DNA of 64,000 nucleotides, taken from positions 1-64,000 of the forward strand of contig NZ_BAFT02000061.1 of NCBI RefSeq assembly GCF_000308475.2, read 5' to 3'. Each line of letters opens with the position of its first letter. Within the stretch, counting starts at the first letter, position 1. Shown in pieces: positions 10,139 to 18,139 of the stretch. The position numbers were made by a program, and so were the translations under genes. The notes under the pieces are model-generated. The model saw only the letters and a program-made list of their open reading frames with translations, was not told the origin of the DNA and searched no databases. Source of the stretch: Nocardia brasiliensis NBRC 14402. Lineage in GTDB: Bacteria > Actinomycetota > Actinomycetes > Mycobacteriales > Mycobacteriaceae.

Positions 10139-11578
10139 GTGCTGAGGCTTACCCAGGAAGACGTCAGGCGCACCTTCGACGAGGGGCTCCCGCTGCGCGA
10201 ACCCATCGGATCCGTCATCATCGTCGGCGCCGGACTGTCCGGCCTGGCGGCAGCGAATGAATTGGCGCGCAACGGAACTCACGTCACCGTACTCGAGGCG
10301 AGCGATCGGCCCGGCGGACGCACCCGTACCCTGCGCGATCCCTTCGACGACGGTCTGCGCACCGAAGCGGGCGCGATGACGGTGACCGAACACTGCCATT
10401 ACACCATGCATTATCTGCGGGCACTGGGCCTGAAAACGGAGCCGAGCGATCTCGTCGACACCGATTTCAGTTATCTCCGCCACGGCACCAGAATACGCCC
10501 CGACAACCTGGACGACCACGCCGAAATATTGGGCCTGCATCCGCACGAACGAAATCGCACGGTCGCCGATCTGATCGCCGAATATGTCACGAAACCCAAC
10601 GCGGACATCTGCCCCGAAATAGCGGAACTCGGCTGGACGCCGGCCCCGCAGCTACAGGAACTCGACCGTCTTTCCGTGCGCCGGGTACTCGAGGATCGGG
10701 GCGCCTCGGCCGCCGCGATCGATCTGATGGAACCGATGTTCCTGGAAATGCGTGGCGGCGAACTGGAATCCGCCTCGGCCATGGCATGGGCCCGCTATGA
10801 ATCCGGTCCCCGCTCGTTCACCACCGCGGACGCGCGCTGGTACAAGGTCGAGGGCGGCACCGACCGGCTCGCGCACGCACTCGCCGATGAGATCAGAGAC
10901 CGCATCCACTACCGCAAACCGGTCGTCCGGATCAGCCAGACCGACCACGAGGCGCAGGTGAGCTTCGTCGATCACAACCGGCTGCAGACGCTCTGCGCGG
11001 ACCGGGTGATCGTCACCGTTCCCTTCACCAGCCTGCGCCGGATCAATCTTTCTATGGCGCGGCTCTCCGCGGCGAAACATTCGGCCATGCGCCGGCTGCG
11101 CTACTCGTCGGTGCTGCGCATCTTCTTGCAGATGCGCGCCCAATTCTGGCCGGAGAAACGGCTGATGCTGTCCACGGACACCCCGCTCGGCACCGTGCGC
11201 GACGGCACCCCCGGACTACCGGGCCCGCGCAAGATCCTCGAATGCTGGCTCACCGGCTGGCCCGCGCAGGCCGCGGCGAACATGAGCGCGGGCGAGCGGG
11301 TGAATTTCGCACTGCACGAACTGGAATCGATCCTGCCGGGGGCACGGGACCACTTCGAACTGGGCACCTCCGTGGCATGGGACAACGAGCCCTATATCGG
11401 GGGCGCCTACGTGCTCCCCGAACTGGCACACGGCGAGCTGATGGCGCATACCCGGACACCGGAAGGACGAATACATTTCGCAGGCGAGCACACGGCATTC
11501 GAACCCAACGGCGGCTCGATGAACTACGCGCTGGAGTCGTCCATACGAGTTCTCCTCGAACTCACGTCTTTCACTTGA
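10139..11578 (+). CDS. Flavin-dependent amine oxidase
   Basis: FAD-dependent oxidase of the monoamine/L-amino-acid oxidase family, which converts an amine or amino acid to its imine with release of peroxide. The N-terminus carries the dinucleotide-binding loop GAGLSG (residues 30-35) with E53 at the end of strand 2, then the GGRTRT motif typical of amine oxidases. The C-terminus has FAGEHTAFEPNGGSMNYALES, the flavin-contacting GEH region. Length 479 is normal. The GTG start has GGAAGGA just upstream. The response regulator gene follows almost directly. It lies next to the serine-using NRPS and may tailor that product or its precursor; the substrate cannot be read from the sequence. It is not part of any known PBD pathway. 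Confidence 0.85.
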   Translation: MLRLTQEDVRRTFDEGLPLREPIGSVIIVGAGLSGLAAANELARNGTHVTVLEASDRPGGRTRTLRDPFDDGLRTEAGAMTVTEHCHYTMHYLRALGLKTEPSDLVDTDFSYLRHGTRIRPDNLDDHAEILGLHPHERNRTVADLIAEYVTKPNADICPEIAELGWTPAPQLQELDRLSVRRVLEDRGASAAAIDLMEPMFLEMRGGELESASAMAWARYESGPRSFTTADARWYKVEGGTDRLAHALADEIRDRIHYRKPVVRISQTDHEAQVSFVDHNRLQTLCADRVIVTVPFTSLRRINLSMARLSAAKHSAMRRLRYSSVLRIFLQMRAQFWPEKRLMLSTDTPLGTVRDGTPGLPGPRKILECWLTGWPAQAAANMSAGERVNFALHELESILPGARDHFELGTSVAWDNEPYIGGAYVLPELAHGELMAHTRTPEGRIHFAGEHTAFEPNGGSMNYALESSIRVLLELTSFT

Positions 11579-11604
11579 TGGCAACACCTGGAAGGAGTAG
11601 CGCG

Positions 11605-12342
11605 TTGCTGCATCCGCGCTTGTTGATCGTGTCGGATTGCGCGGGGGTCGACGACACCGTCAAAGACCTCGAACGGCACGGGTTCGTGCCCGAGCCGATC
11701 TCGACGGGGGCCGCCACGCTCGCCACCTATGCCGATTTCGATGTGGTGCTCATCGATCTCGACTTCACCGATTTCGACGGACTCACGCTGTGCCGGGAGA
11801 TCCGCGCCGCCAGCGATATTCCGATCATCGCCTTCGCCTCCTCGCTCGACGAACTCGATCAGGTCCTCGCCCTCGAAGCCGGGTGCGACGACTGCATCGT
11901 GAAGCCGTACCACAGCCGCGAACTCATGGCACGGTTGCGCGGTCTGCTCCGCCGGGTCCACATGATGTCGCAGCCCGCGCTGATCGTCGGCCAACTGGAG
12001 ATCGACTCGGCCCTGCGGGAGGTCCGCGTCGACAATCGGCTCATCGAGCTGACCCGTAAGGAATTCGAACTGCTCCGCCTGCTCGCCACCGAACCGCAGC
12101 GGGTCTTCTCCAGAGCCGAACTGCTGCAACGGATCTGGGGGTACGACGAGGTGGACGCCGAAGTGACCTCGCTGGCCAGCCGCACCATCGACACCCATTT
12201 GAGCAGCATCCGCAAGAAGCTCGGCTCCGCGGACTGGATCGTCACGGTGCACGGCATCGGCTTCCGGTTCAACGACGAAGCCACCCGCGGCAAGCCCGCA
12301 CCGGCCGTCGAGGCGGCCAACGCGGGCGGCACCGCGGGCTGA
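11605..12342 (+). CDS. OmpR/PhoB-family response regulator
   Basis: Two-component transcription factor, 245 residues from the TTG at 11605, which has an ideal GAAGGAG at 11591-11597. An ATG at 11578 overlapping the amine oxidase stop (TGATG) is the alternative start. The receiver domain covers about 5-115: phospho-acceptor D51 in LIDLDF and K100 in IVKPY are present, but the usual acidic pair near the N-terminus is SD (IVSDCAG), so the metal pocket is atypical. The winged-helix DNA-binding domain covers about 135-230 (LTRKEFELLRLL, then RTIDTHLSSIRKKL). No histidine kinase gene lies nearby, so it is an orphan regulator here. It is translationally close to the amine oxidase and may control that gene, the adjacent NRPS or the PBD operon that converges on it. 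Confidence 0.88.
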   Translation: MLHPRLLIVSDCAGVDDTVKDLERHGFVPEPISTGAATLATYADFDVVLIDLDFTDFDGLTLCREIRAASDIPIIAFASSLDELDQVLALEAGCDDCIVKPYHSRELMARLRGLLRRVHMMSQPALIVGQLEIDSALREVRVDNRLIELTRKEFELLRLLATEPQRVFSRAELLQRIWGYDEVDAEVTSLASRTIDTHLSSIRKKLGSADWIVTVHGIGFRFNDEATRGKPAPAVEAANAGGTAG

Positions 12343-12373
12343 CGCGCGCGAGCCGCCCGGCCGGCTCAGCCCG
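12335..12373. terminator. Stem-loop between convergent genes
   Basis: CGGGCTGA (12335-12342) and TCAGCCCG (12366-12373) form a perfect 8-bp stem around a GC-rich 23-base loop. The stop codons of both converging genes lie inside the arms. There is no U-tract on either side, as is common in high-GC actinomycetes. It may act as a bidirectional terminator separating the PBD operon from the regulator gene. Confidence 0.45.
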
Positions 12374-13763
12374 TACGCCGCTCGTGCGCACCGAACGTGC
12401 CGCGGGCCGAGCCGAGGAATTCGGCGATGATCGCGTCCTGCGCGGTGCGCGGATCACGGCCGTCGCACAACGCGTCCAGTACCTCGCTCGCTTCCCGGTG
12501 CGCGCGCTGCGCCGCGTCGTAGGGCATGTGCGTGAACGCCACCAACTGATACAGCGGAGTGAACAGGTCGGGGCGCAGTTCGTGGAGCCGTCGTTCCAAT
12601 GCGCGACGTTCCAGGAACGCCGGGTTGTTCACGTGGTCGGACAACTCTTCGAGGTTCCGCAGCGAGAGTTCCGCGAGCGCATGACCCGCCTTCACCCGTA
12701 CATCGCTGTATTCGTCGGCGACGACCTCGGCGACGGTCGCCAGGGTGCCCCCCTCATAGCGGACGGCCGCCTGGAACTTCTCCACCAGGTTCGCCAGCGT
12801 GGCCGCGTCCTCGAAACTGCAGTTGATGCCCTGCCCGAAGAACGGGACCACGGCGTGCGCGGCATCGCCGACCAGCACCGCGCGGCGGTGGTGATAGGGC
12901 GCGCAGCTGATGATCCGGAGCTGGCCCGGGCTGCGGCTCGCCAGCTCCGAGCCCACCTCGGCCATCCGGCCGAACACGTCCGGGAACTGCGTCGCGCAGT
13001 AGTCGCTGATCGCCGCGGCCGAGGACAGCTCCGAAAAGTGCCTGCGCCCATCGCTTTCCGTCAGCGGCTTGAACAGGCTGGTGGTGAAGGTCCGGTCCCG
13101 GTTGGGCTGGGCCTGCAGGAAGTGATCGCCGCGCGGCCACAGGTGCATACCCGTGGGATCGGCGTCGCCGTAGTCCATGGTGATCTCGGCGTAGCCGTGC
13201 GCGATGGTATCGCGGGTCACCCACATATCCGCGGGATGCGCCGCGACGATCGCATCGCGCACCGCGCTGTGCGCACCGTCGCAGCCCACCAGCAGACCGC
13301 CCTCGACCCACGCCGCACTGCCGTCCCGGTCGCGCAGCAGTGCCGCGGCCCGACCGGTATCCACCCCGACGCACTCCAGGCCGTAGTGGATCCGCGCGCC
13401 TGCCCGCAACGCCTGGTCGCGCAGCAGCTCCTGCAACACTCCGCGTGGAATGGACAACAGGTGATGGTTGTAGAGCGTCCCGTACGGCTGGGTGGAGATC
13501 GCGCCGTCGCGGTGATGGATGATCCGCTTGGCCAGCACCGTCCCCTGCAAGTAGAGGCGGCGTTTGACCGGGCGCGGCAGGCAGTCGAGGCCGCGCGAGG
13601 TGAGCGTCAGATTGAACGAGTGCCCGGACCCGGTGCCCGCGGACTCGGTGCCTCGCTCGAAAACGTCCACCTGCAAGCCTTGTTGCCGCAGCAGGGTGGC
13701 CAGCGCACACCCGACCGGGCCCGCGCCGATGATCACCACCGAGCGCATTTCCAGTTCAGTCAT
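12366..13763 (-). CDS. Kynurenine 3-monooxygenase (FAD), PBD anthranilate branch
   Basis: Class A flavin monooxygenase, 465 residues, expected to hydroxylate kynurenine to 3-hydroxykynurenine with NADPH and oxygen. It has GAGPVG (13-18) with E37 for FAD, the DG motif (GCDGAHSAVR), and the FAD-ribityl motif LVGDAAHAVVPFFGQGINC, whose FFGQGINC part is characteristic of kynurenine monooxygenases. It is the last gene of the 11-gene leftward PBD chain; its ATG overlaps the preceding NRPS stop by 8 bases. The same activity is known from anthramycin and sibiromycin clusters (SibC type). Its presence with the tryptophan dioxygenase, formamidase, methyltransferase and kynureninase supports 3-hydroxy-4-methylanthranilate as the aryl half. 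Confidence 0.9.
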   Translation of the reverse strand: MTELEMRSVVIIGAGPVGCALATLLRQQGLQVDVFERGTESAGTGSGHSFNLTLTSRGLDCLPRPVKRRLYLQGTVLAKRIIHHRDGAISTQPYGTLYNHHLLSIPRGVLQELLRDQALRAGARIHYGLECVGVDTGRAAALLRDRDGSAAWVEGGLLVGCDGAHSAVRDAIVAAHPADMWVTRDTIAHGYAEITMDYGDADPTGMHLWPRGDHFLQAQPNRDRTFTTSLFKPLTESDGRRHFSELSSAAAISDYCATQFPDVFGRMAEVGSELASRSPGQLRIISCAPYHHRRAVLVGDAAHAVVPFFGQGINCSFEDAATLANLVEKFQAAVRYEGGTLATVAEVVADEYSDVRVKAGHALAELSLRNLEELSDHVNNPAFLERRALERRLHELRPDLFTPLYQLVAFTHMPYDAAQRAHREASEVLDALCDGRDPRTAQDAIIAEFLGSARGTFGAHERRTG

Positions 13764-16700
13764 TGTGGTCTCCTGCCGTATCCGGCCCGTCGGGCGGCGC
13801 CACGGCCCCGACCGCGCGGAAGTACTCGAACATCCGATGGATCCAGCCGGTGTCCGCCTGCGGGTACGGGCAACCGACGTCGGCCAGTGCGCGCCTGGAC
13901 TTTTCGTTGTCGAAGGTGTGCGTGCCGAGCCGCATCACGCCCTCGCGCATGAGCGGCACCAGCGGGCCGAGCCCCTGCCGTTGGTCGTCGCTGTCGCCCA
14001 CCTCTTGCTCCAGCGCGCCCATCCACTCGGCGCCACTGGTCGGCGCTATCGAATAACCCTCCGCGCGCACGGTTTCCAGGATGGTCGGCCAGTCCAACCC
14101 GTCGGGGTGGTACAGATGCCAGGTCTCGTTGTCCGGCTTGCCCTCCGACAGTTGGATGATCGCGCGCGCCACGTAGTCCACCGGCAACAGGTCCACCGCG
14201 GGGGCGTCGACGATATCGTCCGGGTAGCGGCCGAGTAGCGCGAATCCCTTCATCTGCAACCAGAAGAAGTCGTCGTGCCGGCACGCGCCGGTCCGGCGGT
14301 GCCCGGCGATGCGGCCGACCCGATGCACGGTGACCGGCAGTCCGGCCGCGCGCGCCCGCAACGCCAATTGCTCACCGACCCACTTGCTCTGGGAGTACCC
14401 GATGCCCAGCGAGGCCGGGTCGCCCGGCACCGTTTCCTCGCCGATCAGACCGGTGCCGGAATCGGGCGGGAAGACGCCCATCGTCGAGATCAGCCGCAGC
14501 GGCGTGGCATTGATCGCGCAGAAGTCCAGCAGGTGGCGCAGTCCGTCCACGTTCGTGCGCTTGACCGTGTGGTACGGCACGACGAAATTGATGTGCGCCG
14601 CCGCGTGATAGACCTGCGCGATATCGCGCGCCTGCCATTCGTAGCCGCTGCCCAGGCCGAACCGCGGCTGGTCGAGATCGCCGAGGCAGATGTCGACCTC
14701 GTCGAGCCCGGACGGATCGAGCGCGAACTTCCGGAAGGCGCGCCGCAGCCGTTCCCGCCCCTCCTCGACGCTGCCCGCGCGGACCAGGCAGCGCACGTGA
14801 TGGCCGGTGCGCTGCAGCTCGTCCAGCACGTGACTGCCGAGGAATCCGGTGGCGCCGGTGAGGAATACCGTGCCGTCGGCCGGTTCCTGCCGGGTACCGA
14901 CCACGAAGTCGCGCAGTTCGGCCTCGGCGCGCAGATCCGGGCCGGCCGCCGCCGTACGGTCGGCGAGGATGTGCGCCATCCCGCGCGGTGTCGGCGTGCT
15001 CAGCAACGCCGCGAGCCCGACGTCGGTGTCGAAGCGCCGCTTGACCATTCGATGCAGGCGCGCGGCGAGCAACGAATGACCGCCGAGCACGAAGAAGTCG
15101 GCGTCCGGGTGCGCGGGCCGTTCGCCGAGCACCTCGGCCCACAGCTCCGCGAGCACCCGCTCGGTACCGGTCCATTCGGCCTCGGCCGATCCGGACCCCG
15201 CCGAGTCCGGCCCGTTCGAATCGGCGGGACCGCACTCGTCGGAACCACACAGCGCCGTCAGTGCACGCCGGTCGGTCTTGCCGTTCGCGGTCACCGGCAT
15301 CGCGTCGATCCTGGTGAGCCGGCGCGGAATCATGTAGTCGGGCAGCGCCGTACCGAGCCGCGCACGCCAGTCCGGCGGCGGCTGCGTGTCGCTCTGCACG
15401 AACGCGTGCAGCGTGCGGTCGCCACCCGCGGGCACGACCAGGACCGCGGCCGCTGCCACCGCCAACTCGCGTTCCAGGGCGGCCTCGATCTCGCCCGGCT
15501 CGACGCGATACCCGCGAATCTTGACCTGGTCGTCCTTGCGGCCGCGGTAGTGCAACTGCCCGTCCGGGGCCAGCACCACCACGTCGCCGGTGCGATACAT
15601 CAGCTGCCCGGCGACGAACGGGTCCGGCACCATGGCCTCGCGCGTCTTCTCCGGCAGACCGAGGTACCCGGGCGAAACCACCGGTCCCGCAACACAGAGT
15701 TCGCCCTCGACACCGAACGGGACCCGCTGTGCCGTGCCGGTCGTGCCGGACTCGTCGAGCACGTAGGCGTCGACGCCCGCGACCACCCGGCCGATCGACG
15801 GGATGATGGGCCAGGCGCCGGGATCGGCCGGCAGTTCATCCCAGCTGCACAGGTGTGCCTCCGACGGACCGTACGCGTTGATCAGCCGGGCCGCCGGGTG
15901 CCGCCGGAACATCGCCCGCACGTCCTCGGTCACCACCAGCCGTTCCCCGGTCACGTACACCTCGCGCAGCTCCGGCAACGACACCGTCGCGGACCGCAGC
16001 ACCGCGGCCAGCTCACGCAGCGCCACGTACGGCAGGTACACCCGCTCGATCCGCTCCCGCGCCAACAGCTCGGCCAGCGCCGCGAAATCGGTGCGGGCCG
16101 CAGCCGGCGGAACGACCAGAGTGCCACCCGTGCACAAGGTTCCGAACACCTCGAGGGCGAACACGTCGAACGCGGGCGGCATGTACTGCAACGTGCGCAG
16201 CGCGCGGCCGGACGAGCAGAGTGCTTGGTTGTGCACCAGGTTGGCCAGCGTGATCTCCGGCAGTCGCACGCCTTTGGGACGGCCGGTGGAACCGGAGGTG
16301 TACACGATGTAGGCCGTGTCCTCCGGCGTCTTGCGCGGCCCGTCGAATGTCGCCACGGCACCGTCGATATCGGCGTAGTCGAGCACCTCGACGCCGGCCG
16401 GGAGCTCGAACTCCGCAGCGCCCGCGTCGCCGGACCGCAGCAGAATCGTTGCGCCGCAGTCGCGCAGGGCGAAGCTCAGCCGCTCCCTCGGTTGGTCCGG
16501 ATCGAGGGTCACGTAGCTGCCGCCCGCGCGCAGCACGCCGATGACCGTGGCCACCAGGTCCAGCCCCGGACGCAGCAGCACCGCGACCGGCTGCCCGTCG
16601 CGTATTCCCTCGGCGGCCAGCGCCTCCGCGATTGCGTCTGCGCGCCCGGCCAATTCGGCATACGAGGTCTGCGTACCGTCCGCGCGCACCGCCGGATCCG

Positions 16701-18138
16701 CCGCCGCGGCAGCCGCACTCGCCGCGAAGAGATCGGCGGTCAGCTCGGTGCCGAGGTCGGGCGCATCGCCGCGGCGGGCACACAGTTCGGTGATCGCCCG
16801 CTCTTCGTCCGCACCGATCCAGCGCAACGCCGCCACCGTGGTATCCGGGTCGGCCAGCACGCTGTCCACCAGCGTTGCGACTCGCTGCGCCAGGTACTCG
16901 GTGAACCGTCCACCCGCCGGCGCGGCGGTGCGGTGCTCCACCACCACGGTGAACCGGTCCGCCGTCTCGTCCACCAGAATCGCCATGTCGTACTTGGCCC
17001 CGCCCGGCGCGTGTTCCCAGGTCTGCACGCCCCAGGCGGGCAGATCCAACCGCCGCGCGGCCGCGGGCATCACCGTGATCATCGCGTTGAACAGATCGTC
17101 GGCACCGTCCTGGTGGCCCGCGCGCACCTCGCCGAGCACCGCCGCCAACGGCATGTGCCGATGCCGAAGCGCCTCCAGCACTTCTTTTTTCACGGCCGCG
17201 AGCACGTCACGGGCGGTGTCGGCCCGGTCCAGCCGATGCCGGAGCACCACGGTGTTCGTGAGATGGCCGAGCACCTCCGCGTCACCGGCGCCGCGCACCG
17301 AGACCGGGAGACCCAGGAGCAGATCGTCGCGCCGGGTCTGCCGATGCAGCAGCACGAAACACAGGGCGATGAAGAACATGCTGGTGGTGATGCCCTCGGC
17401 GGCACAGCACGCACGCACCCGCCGGGATACGTCGTCGTCCAGGATCAGCTGCCGCGTCACCTGCCGGGCTTCGCCCCCACCCGGCAGGCCCAGCTGCGGT
17501 GCCGCGGGCGCGTTCGCCAGCTTCGCCTGCCAGTGCCGCAGCGCCTCTGCGTCGGCGCTCAGATCGGACCAGCGCTCGTAGGACTCGATCGACTGCCGCC
17601 GTTCCGGCCGGGACGGTTCCCGGCCCTGCGTCAGCGCGGTATAGGTGGCTTCCAGCTGGCTGAGGTACGGCTTCCAGGACAGTCCGTCGAACACGGTGTG
17701 GTGGATGTTGAACACCAGCACACTGCGACCTTCGGCGCGCCAGCGCAGGTGTCGTACCCGCGCGAGCGGACCGTCGCGCAGATCGAATTCGGTTGCGGCT
17801 ACTCGGGCCACCTGTTCGGCCACCCACTCCTCGGGGTCGCCGCCCGGGAAGTCCAGGACGTCGACCGCCGGGGCCAGCTCCCCGTGCACCACCTGCCGCA
17901 GATCGCCGTCGTCGGCCATCTCGAAGGTCGTGCGCAGGGCGGTATGGTCCCGATGGACCGAAGCCAGTGCTCGCACGAGCACCCCGTGCGCCAGCCGCAG
18001 CGGCACCCGCAGCACCAGCGGCTGGCTGTAGGCCGTGGGATCGGCGCCGTAGACGCTGGCGAACCACATCCCGGGCTGGGCCGGCGAGGCCGGCAATCGC
18101 CGCGCCTCGACCGTCGTGAACTCATTGCAAGCCGTCAT
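13756..18138 (-). CDS. PBD NRPS module C-A-T-reductase (SibD/TomB type)
   Basis: Second half of the PBD synthetase, 1460 residues. C domain about 15-440 with HHTVFDG (146-152), joining the anthranilyl thioester to the hydropyrrole. A domain about 460-960: A3 at 611-623, A4 with D retained (FDVFALEVF), NAYGPSE, A10 NGKTDR at 952-957. T domain with Ser1022 in LGGHSLL. C-terminal thioester reductase from about 1085, NAD(P)H-binding TGATGFLG (1094-1101), then the SDR-type Tyr/Lys in IGYSQSKWVGEQ. Reductive release gives an aldehyde that cyclises with the aniline nitrogen to the PBD imine/carbinolamine. Aligning to GrsA I read the pocket as DVLYYTALCK, not a standard amino acid code. It begins one base after the stop of the A-T gene. 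Confidence 0.95.
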   Translation of the reverse strand: MTACNEFTTVEARRLPASPAQPGMWFASVYGADPTAYSQPLVLRVPLRLAHGVLVRALASVHRDHTALRTTFEMADDGDLRQVVHGELAPAVDVLDFPGGDPEEWVAEQVARVAATEFDLRDGPLARVRHLRWRAEGRSVLVFNIHHTVFDGLSWKPYLSQLEATYTALTQGREPSRPERRQSIESYERWSDLSADAEALRHWQAKLANAPAAPQLGLPGGGEARQVTRQLILDDDVSRRVRACCAAEGITTSMFFIALCFVLLHRQTRRDDLLLGLPVSVRGAGDAEVLGHLTNTVVLRHRLDRADTARDVLAAVKKEVLEALRHRHMPLAAVLGEVRAGHQDGADDLFNAMITVMPAAARRLDLPAWGVQTWEHAPGGAKYDMAILVDETADRFTVVVEHRTAAPAGGRFTEYLAQRVATLVDSVLADPDTTVAALRWIGADEERAITELCARRGDAPDLGTELTADLFAASAAAAAADPAVRADGTQTSYAELAGRADAIAEALAAEGIRDGQPVAVLLRPGLDLVATVIGVLRAGGSYVTLDPDQPRERLSFALRDCGATILLRSGDAGAAEFELPAGVEVLDYADIDGAVATFDGPRKTPEDTAYIVYTSGSTGRPKGVRLPEITLANLVHNQALCSSGRALRTLQYMPPAFDVFALEVFGTLCTGGTLVVPPAAARTDFAALAELLARERIERVYLPYVALRELAAVLRSATVSLPELREVYVTGERLVVTEDVRAMFRRHPAARLINAYGPSEAHLCSWDELPADPGAWPIIPSIGRVVAGVDAYVLDESGTTGTAQRVPFGVEGELCVAGPVVSPGYLGLPEKTREAMVPDPFVAGQLMYRTGDVVVLAPDGQLHYRGRKDDQVKIRGYRVEPGEIEAALERELAVAAAAVLVVPAGGDRTLHAFVQSDTQPPPDWRARLGTALPDYMIPRRLTRIDAMPVTANGKTDRRALTALCGSDECGPADSNGPDSAGSGSAEAEWTGTERVLAELWAEVLGERPAHPDADFFVLGGHSLLAARLHRMVKRRFDTDVGLAALLSTPTPRGMAHILADRTAAAGPDLRAEAELRDFVVGTRQEPADGTVFLTGATGFLGSHVLDELQRTGHHVRCLVRAGSVEEGRERLRRAFRKFALDPSGLDEVDICLGDLDQPRFGLGSGYEWQARDIAQVYHAAAHINFVVPYHTVKRTNVDGLRHLLDFCAINATPLRLISTMGVFPPDSGTGLIGEETVPGDPASLGIGYSQSKWVGEQLALRARAAGLPVTVHRVGRIAGHRRTGACRHDDFFWLQMKGFALLGRYPDDIVDAPAVDLLPVDYVARAIIQLSEGKPDNETWHLYHPDGLDWPTILETVRAEGYSIAPTSGAEWMGALEQEVGDSDDQRQGLGPLVPLMREGVMRLGTHTFDNEKSRRALADVGCPYPQADTGWIHRMFEYFRAVGAVAPPDGPDTAGDHND

Positions 18139-18139
18139 G

